Under the pieces are notes generated by a model. The model searched no databases and was not told where the DNA came from. It saw only the letters and a program-made list of their open reading frames with translations. From an uncultured bacterium (GTDB taxonomy: Bacteria > Cyanobacteriota > Vampirovibrionia > Gastranaerophilales > Gastranaerophilaceae): 64,000 nt of DNA. A program made the position numbers and the translations under genes. The stretch is from assembly GCA_900551915.1 (NCBI GenBank), contig URXT01000008.1:1-64000 (forward strand), given 5' to 3'. This document shows positions 25,844 through 36,024 of the stretch, piece by piece; position 1 is the first letter of the stretch; the number at the start of each line of letters is the position of its first letter.

Positions 25844-26206
25844 ATGAGAAAGATAAAGACAGAATACAAGTGTCCTCTTGAAGCAACTATGGATATCATA
25901 GGCGGAAAGTATAAAGGAATTATTCTTGGTCATCTGATTCAAAGGACACTCAGATACAATGAATTACAAAAACTCATACCTCAAGCTACACCTAAAATGC
26001 TAATTCAACAGCTAAAAGAACTTGAAGCCGATGGCATTGTAGAGAGAAAATTATATCCGGTTGTTCCACCTAAAACAGAATATAGTCTTTCTGAAAGAGG
26101 TAAAACCCTTATCCCAATTATTATTGAGCTGAATAATTGGGGGATTGCTTATTTGAAAGAACAAAATATTCCTTGTAAATATGTTGAAGATTTATCTTCA
26201 TCATAG
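25844..26206 (+). CDS. HxlR-family winged-helix regulator
   Basis: A 120-residue protein with the HxlR pattern: CPLEATMDIIGGKYKGIILGHL at residues 10-31, RYNELQKLIPQATPKMLIQQLKELE recognition helix, and the wing VERKLYPVVPPKTEYSLSERG. The N-terminal Cys10 is the redox- or electrophile-sensing cysteine in characterised members such as YodB and HypR. AAAGGAG lies 8 bases before the ATG. It is divergent from the metallo-hydrolase. Confidence 0.9.
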   Translation: MRKIKTEYKCPLEATMDIIGGKYKGIILGHLIQRTLRYNELQKLIPQATPKMLIQQLKELEADGIVERKLYPVVPPKTEYSLSERGKTLIPIIIELNNWGIAYLKEQNIPCKYVEDLSSS

Positions 26207-26217
26207 TTGACAATAGG

Positions 26218-26475
26218 TTAATTTCTGAAATAGTCGCAGATTAACGTTTTTTTCCGCGGAAGTACACTCCTGATTTTTTTCAGGAATTTGTTCTCTTCCA
26301 GCATTTCAAGCTCTTTTTTAAGGATTGCCTTTTCCAAAACAACTTTGTTATAAAGATCCGAGCATATAGAACTTTTATCTATATGTGCTTTTAATTTCGA
26401 CAACTGAACTTCTTTTTCTTTAATGGTATTTATTAGTTCTCTTTTCACTTTTGAAGACCTCTTGAACTTTACCAT
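26218..26475 (-). CDS. Small basic coiled-coil protein, unknown function
   Basis: An 85-residue Lys/Leu/Glu-rich protein with heptad-like spacing (about residues 12-62) and basic ends (KFKRSSKVKR and KKIRSVLPRKK). No signal peptide, metal motif or known domain. The ribosome binding site is poor, and the gene stands alone between HxlR and the oxidoreductase operon. It could bind nucleic acid because of its charge; that is only a guess. Confidence 0.5.
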   Translation of the reverse strand: MVKFKRSSKVKRELINTIKEKEVQLSKLKAHIDKSSICSDLYNKVVLEKAILKKELEMLEENKFLKKIRSVLPRKKTLICDYFRN

Positions 26476-26529
26476 ACAAGAATAATATCAATTCGAATTT
26501 TTTAAATCGACTTTTTAGTTGATTTCGGA

Positions 26530-27075
26530 CTAAGCCGGCAATAAATCATACTCATAGCCTATTTTTAAGGCTTTTATATTCAGCGGAAGAAGGTTTTTTC
26601 TATGAGGCGGAAGAACTGTATCAAGCGCCTGCATCAGGTGCTCCATAGAAACCATTTTACTTGCCTTTGCAAGAACCCCGACTGCCAGAATATTTGCCAT
26701 TTTGACATTTCCTAATTCTTCGGCCAGCTTGGTTATAGGTGCAAAAAGGTAATTAATGTCTGCTCTGTTTTTAATCTCTTTTACAAGAGTTGAATTAGCA
26801 ATCATATGACCGCCGTTTTTAATTTTTTTGAGGAACCTGTCAAAAGAAGCCTGATTTAAGGCAATAACATAATCGGTATCAATTTTGTTTACAGCACTTA
26901 CCTCTTCGTCGCTTGCAACAACTTCACAATTTACTGTTCCGCCTCTCATCTCTGCACCATAACTCGGATACCAGGTAACTTTTTTACCTGCAAGCATGAA
27001 CGCAGTTGCAAGAACTTCACCGGCTAATAACACGCCTTGTCCGCCAAATCCTGCTATTATAAAATTCTTTTCCAT
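26530..27075 (-). CDS. korC: 2-oxoacid:ferredoxin oxidoreductase, gamma subunit
   Basis: A 181-residue gamma subunit with the FIIAGFGGQGVLLAGEVLATAF start, WYPSYGAEMRGGTVNCEVV and NQASFDRFLKK, as in Kor/Vor enzymes. It completes the four-subunit enzyme that oxidatively decarboxylates 2-oxoglutarate or branched 2-oxoacids to the acyl-CoA, reducing ferredoxin. It lies 62 bases after the beta gene and ends the operon. Confidence 0.9.
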   Translation of the reverse strand: MEKNFIIAGFGGQGVLLAGEVLATAFMLAGKKVTWYPSYGAEMRGGTVNCEVVASDEEVSAVNKIDTDYVIALNQASFDRFLKKIKNGGHMIANSTLVKEIKNRADINYLFAPITKLAEELGNVKMANILAVGVLAKASKMVSMEHLMQALDTVLPPHRKNLLPLNIKALKIGYEYDLLPA

Positions 27076-27137
27076 TTTTATTTCCCTTATTTATCTATTG
27101 TCTTGAGCTGAAAATTATTAATTTCCGCCGGTTAGCC

Positions 27138-27893
27138 TTAAGGCTGGCTGTTTGTAATATCTTTGTATACTCCTGGGATGAAGGTTTTCATCATCTCCTC
27201 CCGAACTCTTTCATGTGCAGCTTCCGGTGTCATTTTCCAGTTTGTCGGGCAGGTTGACAGAATTTCTACAAAACCGAAACCTAAACCGCGAAGCTGTACT
27301 TCAAATGCTTTTTTAATTGCCTGTTTTGCTTTTCTTATGTTTGCAACAGAGTCAAGTGAAACTCTTGCTGAATATGCTGTTCCGTCGCAAAGCGCAACAT
27401 GTTCGGCAATTTTTATCGGATAACCGTAATATTCGACATTTCTGCCGGTTGGAGATGTTGTTGTAATTTGGCCTAAAAGTGTCGTTGGGCCGAGCTGTCC
27501 GCCGGTCATGCCGTAAGTTGTATTGTTTATACAAATCGCACTTAAATTTTCGCCCCGAAGCGCCGCGTGTAAACTTTCAGCCAGCCCGATTGAGGCAAAA
27601 TCACCATCGCCCTGGTAAGTGAAAACAAACTTGTCCGGACGCGCGCGTTTTACACCTGTTGCTTCAGCCAGCGCTCTTCCGTGAGGCGCCTCGATAGAAT
27701 CAACATTTAAAAAGTCGTAAGCCGTAACAGAACAGCCGATTGAAGCAGCCAAAATTGTTTTTTCTTTTAAATTCAATTCCTCAAGAACTTCAGCCACAAG
27801 TCTTATTGCAACGCCGTGGTCACAACCCGGGCAGAAGGAATATTTAGTATTTTCTCTGAATGTTTCCGGTATTTTAAAAACTTGTGTTGCCAT
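27138..27893 (-). CDS. korB: 2-oxoacid:ferredoxin oxidoreductase, beta (TPP-binding) subunit
   Basis: A 251-residue beta subunit. Seen: FCPGCDHGVAIRL near residue 21, the thiamine-diphosphate/Mg motif GDGDFASIGLAESLHAALRGEN-LSAICINN, and TYGMTGGQLGPTT. The start overlaps the alpha gene stop by 1 base, so translation is coupled. It contains the active site together with the alpha subunit. Confidence 0.93.
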   Translation of the reverse strand: MATQVFKIPETFRENTKYSFCPGCDHGVAIRLVAEVLEELNLKEKTILAASIGCSVTAYDFLNVDSIEAPHGRALAEATGVKRARPDKFVFTYQGDGDFASIGLAESLHAALRGENLSAICINNTTYGMTGGQLGPTTLLGQITTTSPTGRNVEYYGYPIKIAEHVALCDGTAYSARVSLDSVANIRKAKQAIKKAFEVQLRGLGFGFVEILSTCPTNWKMTPEAAHERVREEMMKTFIPGVYKDITNSQP

Positions 27894-28960
27894 TATATTA
27901 AATCCTCAATTTGTGCTGCGATTTCTTCCGGAGCAGGCGGTGCGCCTACCGGTTTGTGAATAAGTTCAACAGGAGCTTTTCCGTTGAGAGCAAGTCTTAC
28001 ATCATTAATCATCTGTCCCATGTTGACTTCAACCGTAATAAATTTTTTAGTTTTTTCCGCTAATTCATTTAGTCGTTTGTTCGGAAACGGGAATAATGTA
28101 ATAGGTCTGAAGAAACCGGCTTTAATTCCTTTTTCGCGGCAGATTTTCATTGCGGTTTTAACGTTTCTTGAAGTGCTGCCAAAGCTTACAAGAATTACTT
28201 CTGCGTCTTCTGTCCCGATTTCTTCCCATTCGGTTTCGTTTTCTTCAATAGCTCTGTATTTTGCGTAAAGTTTCTCCAAAAATTCACACTGGTTTTCTGC
28301 AAGCGGAGCGTAAGAGCGGATTACGCGTCCGTTTCTTCCTTTTGCGCCGGTCAAAGCCCAATCTGAATTATCAATCTGTGGATACGGATACTCTTTAAAC
28401 TCAACAGGCTCCATCATCTGTCCCAGAAGTCCATCAGCCAAAAGCACAGCAGGATTTCTGTATTTATGTGCAAGATAGAAAGCTTTGTAAGTTAAATCAA
28501 CACATTCCTGAACAGTAGAAGGTGCAAGAACTATAAGTTTGTAATCTCCGTTTCCACCACCTTTTGTCGCCTGAAAATAGTCGCCCTGGGATGGATAAAT
28601 ATTTCCCAAACCCGGGCCGCCACGCATTACGCTTATTAATACAACAGGCAGCTGGTCTGCTGTTGCATAAGAAAGAGCTTCCTGCATTAATGCCACTGCA
28701 CAGCTGGAAGAGGATGTCATTGCCTTAGCGCCGGTTGAACAGGCGCCTATTACCATATTAATTGCAGCAAGTTCGCTTTCAGCACAAACGTAAGCTCTTT
28801 TTAATTCCTGCATTTTGCCGCTCATAAATTCACCGATTTCACTTTGCGGTGTAATCGGGTATCCAAAATAACATTCACATCCTGCCAGAATTGCAGCTTG
28901 TGCAATCGCATAATTCCCTTTTGTCAAAACTTGTTTATTTGTAATACACTGCGTTGTCAT
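27893..28960 (-). CDS. korA: 2-oxoacid:ferredoxin oxidoreductase, alpha subunit (Kor/Vor type)
   Basis: The start at 28960 (MTTQCITNKQVLTKGNYAIA) gives 355 residues; an upstream in-frame start at 29032 would overlap the ferredoxin gene and is rejected. GYPITPQSEIGEFMSG, SSSSCAVALMQEALSYATA and RGGPGLGNIYPSQGDYFQA are alpha-subunit signatures. The sequence type is shared by 2-oxoglutarate (Kor) and 3-methyl-2-oxobutanoate (Vor) enzymes and I cannot decide between them. Confidence 0.9.
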   Translation of the reverse strand: MTTQCITNKQVLTKGNYAIAQAAILAGCECYFGYPITPQSEIGEFMSGKMQELKRAYVCAESELAAINMVIGACSTGAKAMTSSSSCAVALMQEALSYATADQLPVVLISVMRGGPGLGNIYPSQGDYFQATKGGGNGDYKLIVLAPSTVQECVDLTYKAFYLAHKYRNPAVLLADGLLGQMMEPVEFKEYPYPQIDNSDWALTGAKGRNGRVIRSYAPLAENQCEFLEKLYAKYRAIEENETEWEEIGTEDAEVILVSFGSTSRNVKTAMKICREKGIKAGFFRPITLFPFPNKRLNELAEKTKKFITVEVNMGQMINDVRLALNGKAPVELIHKPVGAPPAPEEIAAQIEDLI

Positions 28961-28962
28961 AA

Positions 28963-29175
28963 TTAACCTCTGTAAACTTCCGTAATCGCTAAATCGGGAC
29001 ATCTTGTCGCACACATTGCACACCCTATGCATTTGTTTTCCGGATCTGAAAATTCTACAACACGGTTTCCAAGATTATTTGTTTCACTGCTCACTTTTAA
29101 TAAATTTTTAGGACATTCTTTTATGCATAAATAACAAGCTTTGCATTTATTTTTGTCGATAATTATGTGGCTCAT
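28963..29175 (-). CDS. korD: 2-oxoacid:ferredoxin oxidoreductase, delta (2x[4Fe-4S] ferredoxin) subunit
   Basis: A 70-residue ferredoxin subunit. Two clusters are spelled out: CKACYLCIKECP (C11, C14, C17, C21) and CIGCAMCATRCP (C49, C52, C55, C59). The start at 29175 follows AGAGGTG by 5 bases; a longer in-frame frame reaching 29460 has no support. It is the first gene of the operon, 2 bases before the alpha subunit, and relays electrons out of the complex. Confidence 0.93.
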   Translation of the reverse strand: MSHIIIDKNKCKACYLCIKECPKNLLKVSSETNNLGNRVVEFSDPENKCIGCAMCATRCPDLAITEVYRG

Positions 29176-29342
29176 CAGCACCTCTTTAATACATGTCTTA
29201 AAATATATTATAGCACTTAAATTTTTAAAGAGTAACTTTATCTTTACAATTGTAATAATATCCCTTAATATTTTTGCTCTCAGCAGGGTTGTTCTGCTAA
29301 AATGTTGCAGTAGGGATATAAATTTATTAAGGGAAAGCGCAA

Positions 29343-32300
29343 ATGGCACAAACTGAAATTGATGATATTTTAAATTCGATAAGAGCTGAAAATCAGGTGA
29401 GCAATGATATGTTCGGCAAAACTTTAACAGAGATAAATTCGAAGCTTGAAGATATTGCAAACGACGGCATTACAGCAGAGCTGATAAAAACAACTCTGCA
29501 GGATGTAAAAACTGATTTAGATAACCGCTATCGGTTTGTGACAGAAAAATTTGAGAACATTAAAGACGCTTTTGAACAAATAAATCAACGTCATGATTTG
29601 TTAGTAACAAATTCTGACCTGAAAATGATGTTTAACCTTCTTAATGAAAATATCGACCATTTTACGCAAGAAATTACACAGCAGCAATCCTTAATAAATG
29701 ATATTGAAACAAATTTGGATGAATTCCGAAATGATACTTCAAGAAAAGACGAAATTCTTGAAAGAGTTGCAGTCGTAAAAGATGGCATTGATGAAGTTAA
29801 TAGAGGCTTGCAGGCTTCAATTATGGAGGTGAATTCCAGCCTCAGAAATATTACCAAAAACCTTATGACAATGGATGCTACAGAGCAGAATGATATTATC
29901 AAAAGGGAACTTGAAAATATTTATTTGGCAGTAAATGCGGTTCTTTCTTCAATGGAGATACTTGACCAAAAAAATGATGATATTGCAAAAAATATCGTTG
30001 CAAAAGAAGATTTAATAAATCTTGCCGGTAAAATTGACAATTCTATTGCTCTGGTTTCAGAAAAACTTGATTCCTCTGATAATCAGGCTTCTGATAATAC
30101 TGAAAAAATAATTTCAGAAATTGAAAAAAATAGAAACGAACTTTTGAGTTTTAATGAAAATGTTTCAAAAGGGCTTTCAGAATATTTAAATTCTGTCCGT
30201 GATGTTCTTTCAAACTGCATTGACGAAATCAAACAGTCGCAAGCTGTTAATGCGGTCGAAGACGATAGTCTGGCACGTCAAAAATTCGAAAATCTTGAAA
30301 AACTTTCTGATGACATAAGAAAAATAGATACAACAATTTCATCGCAAAACGAAAGTTATATTAATCTTGTAAGTTCAAAGATTAAAGAACTTGGCGTTGT
30401 GATTGACGATTTCAAAAAATATGTTGATGAAAGACATGGCGGAATTGAAGAAAATCTCCAGTCAAAGCTTGACCATCTTGACATTCTGATTGCAAGCGGT
30501 TCGTCAATGCTTCAGGACAGATTCGGCGAATTGCAGGCAAAAGTTGAAGAAAGTATTAAATCAATAGAAACTTTTGCTGAAGATAACAGTATTAAACTTG
30601 GCAATTCTTTGTCGGAAATGAGCGATATCAAATCTGAAATTTCAAGAATTTTGGAGAACATGACGGCTTTCAACTCTCATCAGGAGACTAATTTTTCAAA
30701 CTTCAACAACCGTCTTGACGGTGACCTGTCAGAGCTTAAGGATAATTTAAACGGATTTTGTTCAAGCTTTGAAGCTTTAAAATACACGCTTGAGCAATCC
30801 AATATTGATAATCGCGGGCTTCTGGCAGAAATCGTTGAAGATGCAGCAAATCAAACGCGTTCAATTGTTGAAAATTTAAGCAGCAGCACTTCCGAAAATG
30901 TTTTGAAAAATCTTGACATGCAGATGGAACTTTTAAAAGAGCAGTTAAATGATTTGAGAAATGTTTTTACTTCAATTTCAGCAAAAAATGTTGAGAACCT
31001 TCTTGCAAATATCGAACAGTCGGCGGGCAGAATTGATTCTTTAAATTCAAGTTTGACAGAAAACCTTGACAAAAATTTCCAATCAATGCGCGATATGATA
31101 ACTGTTTCCGGAAGTGAAAACAGCCGCCAGATATCAGAATTTGAGGAAAAATTCACCTCTGTTTCTCAAATGAATGCAAGCGGAATAATGAATGAAATTA
31201 GTGCTGCATCATCAAAAATTGACAGCTTAAACGAGAGTTTGTCCGGCGAATTGAATGGTAATATTCAAACTATACGCGATATGCTGACAGCATCCGACAG
31301 CGAAAACCGCCGCCAGCTGGCAGAATTGGATGAAAAATTAGTAAATGTTTCACAAGAAAATGCAAGCGGAATAATAAATGAAATTAATGCCGCATCATCA
31401 AAAATCGACAGCCTGAACGAAAGTTTATCAGGCGAATTGAACAGTAATTTTTCAGCAATACGTGATGCTGTATCTTTTGCTGAAAACGAAAGCAGGCAGC
31501 AGTTTGATGAACTCGGCACAAAAATTGTTTCAGACGCGCAGACCAATACAGGCAATATAATTTCCGAAATTTCAACAGTTTCAGCAAAAATTGACACTGT
31601 GGGGGTAGATTTGTCCACTGAACTTGACAATAATTTTGAAATGGTCAGGGATTTTATCGAAAACTCAAATGAGGATAAAAAACAAAATGCGGCAGAATTT
31701 GCGGCTTTATCAGGCAGTATTAAAAATCTTGAGGCTGAGTTTTCTAAAAATACGGAGAAATTTCAGGTTGCTTTAAATGAGCAGATGAACAGCCTTGAAA
31801 ATTATATTTCCGTGTTAAAGGAATGCAATTCAAAAGAAGAAGACAAAAATAATTATGACGCAGAGTTTGAAGCACTTACAGAAAAACTTCTTGCTGTTGA
31901 AACCGCACTTCGCGAGGCAGGTGAAAATTTTGGCGATAACCTGATGATGGTTCAGAATAAAATTGCCGATTATGCAAAATCTGTGGATTATGTTTCAAAA
32001 GAAACCGGCGATAAACTTGAAACTTCACTTGAAGAAATTTCTTCTGTTAAAGCCGAACTTGCGAAATTTATTGAAAGCCTTCCTAAAGCTGACGATGAAG
32101 CATCAGAAAAAATTCTTGCAACTTTAAACGAAATACAAGCAAAATTTGAAGATGTTCTGGTAAACATAAGCGATATTAAAGATGATGTAAACGGAAATGT
32201 TACTTCTTCTTTGCAGCACAATGCCGCAATTCTTGAAGATAAGTTTTTAATCTTACAAGAACTTCTGAACGATAATAATTTGAAAAACTTTGACCGAATT

Positions 32301-34649
32301 AATGATTTTGGTGAAAATCTCCAAAATAAAATCGACGGATTAAAACAGGAAATAGGTCTTGTAAATACGGATATTTCAGAAATTATTACAGCAAGAACTG
32401 AAGCTTTATCTAATGACTTTATTCCTTTGAAGGAATCTATCGACAATTTTGTAAACACTGATTTTAATAAAATAATTGATAATATAAAATCACAAATAGA
32501 GCTTTCATATCTGAATTTTTCGGCTGATGTAAATGAGAATATGGCTGAAAATCATGATAATTATGTTCAGCTAAATGACGCGTATCAAACTCTTGTTGAT
32601 AAATTTTCACGTGTTGAAGAAGTCATAAATGATTTAAGTCTTAACCAAATTGGTGTTATGACCTCGACAATCACGGAGGTTGAAAGCAATATTGCTAATA
32701 ATTTTGATAAAACCAATGAGCTTTTGGAAAGCTGGAAAAATGATTTAAAAAGAATTGAGGCCAAGATTGATACGGGTTCCAAAAACAGTGAACTTGTTAT
32801 CAGCGGTTCATTAAAAGAATTTACCAATGAGATAAAGACAAATTCTGCTGTTGGTGCAAACAAAATTATCTCTAACATAGAAACTCTTGGAACAGGTCTG
32901 AAATCTGAAATTGCTTCAATCAAAAATACTTCTGCCGCAGACGCGGAAAAACTTTCGGAAAGTATAAATGCCCTGAATGAAAAAGTTGATATTCTTGCAA
33001 TGTCAGACCCATCAGCAAATTTTGAAGATTTAATAGATTCAGTTCAAGAGAAAATTGACACACTGATTTCGTCTGACATAAGCGGTGAAAAATTAAAAGA
33101 TATTGAAAATGCTGTTGAAAATGTAAGTAATAAAATTGATGTTCTTGCGATGTCAGATGATACTTCAAAAATTGAAGATATAGAAACCTCAATTAAATCA
33201 ATCCGCGACAAAATTGAAACACTTAATTTGATAGACGGAAGCATCAACTTTGATGAAATAGAAAATGATATCAAATCTCTTCATGAAAAAGTGGATGTAC
33301 TTGCATTTTCAGCAGATGATATAAAGCTTGAAAATATAGAAGAAGGCCTTAAATCTCTTCACGACAAAGTTGATGTCATTGCATTATCGGATAACGAAGA
33401 AAAAATAGAAAATATGGTGCAGGCGCTTCATGAAAAAGTTGATATTCTTGCTTCTTCCGAAGACGATGATTTATATTCAGAAATTCAGGATATCAAAGGA
33501 CTGATTGTCGAGCAGCGCAAACAAATTGAACAATTCGGCAGCAGCGAACGCTCCGACAATGTTGACAAATATCTTGAAGATTTGGAAAACCGCCTTTCCG
33601 GCCTTGATTTTGAAAAGAATGCAAGTGATATCAAAGATTCGGTTATGAACGCTATTCTGGCTGTTGCCGACCAGATTACGTTTGCCGAAGAAACTGAAGA
33701 AATCAAGGATTTCGTTGAAGAAAGAACCGACGAAATTAATAAAAATCTTCTTGATGTCAAGCAGCAGTTAAGCAACATCGCCTGCAGTTCCGAAGCATGG
33801 GATTATTCTTACACAATGCAGGATATCGAATCAGACATCGCAAAACTCCGTATAATTTTGAATGATATTTCAGCGTCAACTTCAAAAGACGAAATTAATG
33901 AAATTTCGCAAAATATGCACAAGATTGCAGCTTCTGTAAATACGCTTCACAGCAGCCTGACAGAAGAACAAATCCTTGAGCTGAAAAGCGATATCGAAAA
34001 AATTAATGCAGATGTCATAAGCCTTAGCGCAAGAACTAACAAACTTCTTCTGACCTCTGACGAATCCTATAAAGCATTGACCGACGGGCTTGATGAATTC
34101 AGCCGCGTCACAAACCAGCTGCAAAAACGTATTGATGTTCTTGATAACAGCGGAATTAACGAGATTATTGAGAAAAAACTCGACAACATTAATGACGCTG
34201 TTACCTCAAGTGCAAATTCTGATAATATAATGCGCCAGGTTATGCTTTATCTTGGAGAATGGATTGACGAGGCGAGCGAAAAACTTGATACAATTTCTAC
34301 GGATACATCAAATCTTTCCTTGATGAATTCTGAATTATGCCTTCTTAAAACAATGATTGACAATAAAGAAATCGTTTCAGCTTTTGAGAAAAAATTCACA
34401 GAACAGCAGAAAAAGATTAACAACCTTGAAAGCAAACTTGAAGCAGTTTTGCATGCTGTCGAAAATCATGAAGATACAGCGTTAAATCGTAAAATTGAAA
34501 TTTTTGATGATAAAATAAATTCAGTAGATGAAAAAATGATGTATCTGGATGAGAAAATTTCAATGCTGGATGAAAAGCTTGAAAATCTTGACAGTAAATT
34601 AAACAAACTTTCACAAGGAATAGAAAAGCTGGCAGCTTATGTTGACTAA
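29343..34649 (+). CDS. Giant (1768-residue) coiled-coil repeat protein
   Basis: Almost the whole protein is predicted helical coiled coil: Glu/Lys/Asn/Ser-rich with Leu/Ile at heptad positions and nearly no Pro, Cys or Trp. It holds 3.5 copies of a 62-residue repeat around residues 563-765 (copies begin IDSLNxSL), six to seven copies of a 26-residue repeat around residues 1212-1380 (KVDVLAxS), and plain 7-residue repeats at the very end (DEKIxxLDEKL). No signal peptide, membrane segment or enzyme motif. It resembles structural or chromosome/cytoskeletal scaffold proteins only in architecture. The next gene starts within its last codons, so the two are coupled. Confidence 0.85.
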   Translation: MAQTEIDDILNSIRAENQVSNDMFGKTLTEINSKLEDIANDGITAELIKTTLQDVKTDLDNRYRFVTEKFENIKDAFEQINQRHDLLVTNSDLKMMFNLLNENIDHFTQEITQQQSLINDIETNLDEFRNDTSRKDEILERVAVVKDGIDEVNRGLQASIMEVNSSLRNITKNLMTMDATEQNDIIKRELENIYLAVNAVLSSMEILDQKNDDIAKNIVAKEDLINLAGKIDNSIALVSEKLDSSDNQASDNTEKIISEIEKNRNELLSFNENVSKGLSEYLNSVRDVLSNCIDEIKQSQAVNAVEDDSLARQKFENLEKLSDDIRKIDTTISSQNESYINLVSSKIKELGVVIDDFKKYVDERHGGIEENLQSKLDHLDILIASGSSMLQDRFGELQAKVEESIKSIETFAEDNSIKLGNSLSEMSDIKSEISRILENMTAFNSHQETNFSNFNNRLDGDLSELKDNLNGFCSSFEALKYTLEQSNIDNRGLLAEIVEDAANQTRSIVENLSSSTSENVLKNLDMQMELLKEQLNDLRNVFTSISAKNVENLLANIEQSAGRIDSLNSSLTENLDKNFQSMRDMITVSGSENSRQISEFEEKFTSVSQMNASGIMNEISAASSKIDSLNESLSGELNGNIQTIRDMLTASDSENRRQLAELDEKLVNVSQENASGIINEINAASSKIDSLNESLSGELNSNFSAIRDAVSFAENESRQQFDELGTKIVSDAQTNTGNIISEISTVSAKIDTVGVDLSTELDNNFEMVRDFIENSNEDKKQNAAEFAALSGSIKNLEAEFSKNTEKFQVALNEQMNSLENYISVLKECNSKEEDKNNYDAEFEALTEKLLAVETALREAGENFGDNLMMVQNKIADYAKSVDYVSKETGDKLETSLEEISSVKAELAKFIESLPKADDEASEKILATLNEIQAKFEDVLVNISDIKDDVNGNVTSSLQHNAAILEDKFLILQELLNDNNLKNFDRINDFGENLQNKIDGLKQEIGLVNTDISEIITARTEALSNDFIPLKESIDNFVNTDFNKIIDNIKSQIELSYLNFSADVNENMAENHDNYVQLNDAYQTLVDKFSRVEEVINDLSLNQIGVMTSTITEVESNIANNFDKTNELLESWKNDLKRIEAKIDTGSKNSELVISGSLKEFTNEIKTNSAVGANKIISNIETLGTGLKSEIASIKNTSAADAEKLSESINALNEKVDILAMSDPSANFEDLIDSVQEKIDTLISSDISGEKLKDIENAVENVSNKIDVLAMSDDTSKIEDIETSIKSIRDKIETLNLIDGSINFDEIENDIKSLHEKVDVLAFSADDIKLENIEEGLKSLHDKVDVIALSDNEEKIENMVQALHEKVDILASSEDDDLYSEIQDIKGLIVEQRKQIEQFGSSERSDNVDKYLEDLENRLSGLDFEKNASDIKDSVMNAILAVADQITFAEETEEIKDFVEERTDEINKNLLDVKQQLSNIACSSEAWDYSYTMQDIESDIAKLRIILNDISASTSKDEINEISQNMHKIAASVNTLHSSLTEEQILELKSDIEKINADVISLSARTNKLLLTSDESYKALTDGLDEFSRVTNQLQKRIDVLDNSGINEIIEKKLDNINDAVTSSANSDNIMRQVMLYLGEWIDEASEKLDTISTDTSNLSLMNSELCLLKTMIDNKEIVSAFEKKFTEQQKKINNLESKLEAVLHAVENHEDTALNRKIEIFDDKINSVDEKMMYLDEKISMLDEKLENLDSKLNKLSQGIEKLAAYVD

Positions 34650-36024
34650 AAACAATATAATAAAAGACTTGAAAAACATTTTACCCCGCGAAAACGTGCT
34701 TTCTGAATTGGAAGAACGCTACGCATACAGTCAGGATGCCACGAACATTCCTTCAATAAAAAATCTTGCAGACGCGGTTGTTTTTGTGCAAAGCATTGAA
34801 GAGGTTCAGGCCGTCGTGAGAATTGCAAAAAAATATAAAATCCCGTTAATCTGCCGCGGCGCCGGAACGAATGTCGTCGGAGCATGCCTTGCAGAACATG
34901 GCGGAATAATTCTCAACTTTTCAAAGATGAACAAAATACTTGAACTTAACCGTCAAAACATGACCGCACGTGTTCAGCCGGGTGTAATTGTCGGCGAACT
35001 TCAAAAGCAGGCCGAAAATGTTGGGCTTTATTATCCGCCAGACCCGTCAAACCTTGCAGTTTCAACAATCGGCGGAAGCATTGCGCAATCCTCCGGCGGT
35101 GCGAGAACTTTCAAATACGGTTCGACAAAAGATTACATAATTGATATGAAAGTCGTGATGGCTGACGGCGAAATTTTGCAAACCGGCTCAAATACAATCA
35201 AAAATGCGACCGGTTACAATCTCGGAAGCCTTTTTATCGGAAGTGAAGGCACGCTTGGAATAGTTGTCGAAGCGACTGCCAAACTTATTCCAAAACCGGA
35301 AACTCATCGTGTTTTGATGGCATATTTTGACAGGATTGAAGAAGCTGTTACGGCCGTCGACAGCATAATTGAACAAAGAGTTTTTCCTACAACAATTGAT
35401 TTCATGGACAAAAACGCAATTCAAACAGTCGAAAAATTCTACCCGTCGAATCTTTTAACAGACAAAGAAGCTGCTTTGATAATTGAAGTTGACGGATTTT
35501 CAAATGCTGTTGAATACCAGAGTGAAATCATTAAAAATATATTGAGAGGCTCAAACGCTTCTGCAATCCAATGTTCAACAACTGAAGACGAGTACAATAA
35601 AATTTGGACAGCAAGACGTTCATCAATGGGCGCGTGTGCAAAGTTGAGGCCGAATGTAACAACTGATGATGTGATTGTTCCGCGTGAAAATTTGGCAAAA
35701 CTCGTGTTAGGAATTCGTGAAATTTGCACAAAGTATAAACTTGAGGTTTGTATGGTCGGGCATGTCGGCGACGGAAGCGTGCACCCGCAAATTCCCATAG
35801 ATTACAGAGACGCGGAGGAATATCGCAGGTTTAAGCTTGCAAAATCAGAAATTTATGATTTGACTGCACGTTTGGACGGGATTTTATCTGGCGAACATGG
35901 AATCGGAGCATTAAAAAGGGATTATATTCACATGGTTGTAAACCCGCTTGCACTTGAATACATGCGGACAATCAAGAAAACCTTTGACCCTGATAATATT
36001 TTGAATCCTTATAAGATATTTTAA
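34639..36024 (+). CDS. GlcD-type FAD-linked 2-hydroxyacid (D-lactate/glycolate) dehydrogenase
   Basis: A 461-residue flavoenzyme of the VAO/PCMH fold. FAD-binding segments are RGAGTNVVGACL (about residues 74-85), PPDPSN and TIGGSIAQSSGGARTFKYGSTKDYI; the C-terminal part has the VGHVGDGSVHPQ and SGEHGIGALKRDY motifs of GlcD/D-lactate dehydrogenases. Electron acceptor unknown; no GlcE/GlcF or EtfAB genes are next to it. Its ATG lies 11 bases inside the end of the coiled-coil gene, an unusual partnership. Confidence 0.9.
   Translation: MLTKNNIIKDLKNILPRENVLSELEERYAYSQDATNIPSIKNLADAVVFVQSIEEVQAVVRIAKKYKIPLICRGAGTNVVGACLAEHGGIILNFSKMNKILELNRQNMTARVQPGVIVGELQKQAENVGLYYPPDPSNLAVSTIGGSIAQSSGGARTFKYGSTKDYIIDMKVVMADGEILQTGSNTIKNATGYNLGSLFIGSEGTLGIVVEATAKLIPKPETHRVLMAYFDRIEEAVTAVDSIIEQRVFPTTIDFMDKNAIQTVEKFYPSNLLTDKEAALIIEVDGFSNAVEYQSEIIKNILRGSNASAIQCSTTEDEYNKIWTARRSSMGACAKLRPNVTTDDVIVPRENLAKLVLGIREICTKYKLEVCMVGHVGDGSVHPQIPIDYRDAEEYRRFKLAKSEIYDLTARLDGILSGEHGIGALKRDYIHMVVNPLALEYMRTIKKTFDPDNILNPYKIF

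Noticed and set aside
28963..29460. A 165-codon version of the ferredoxin subunit
   Set aside because: The extra N-terminal codons contain no conserved sequence; the ATG at 29175 has a proper ribosome binding site and gives a typical 70-residue subunit.
31032..31590. CRISPR-like or tandem DNA repeat inside the coiled-coil gene
   Set aside because: The 186-base periodicity is protein-level repetition in one frame with diverged DNA, not spacers between identical repeats.
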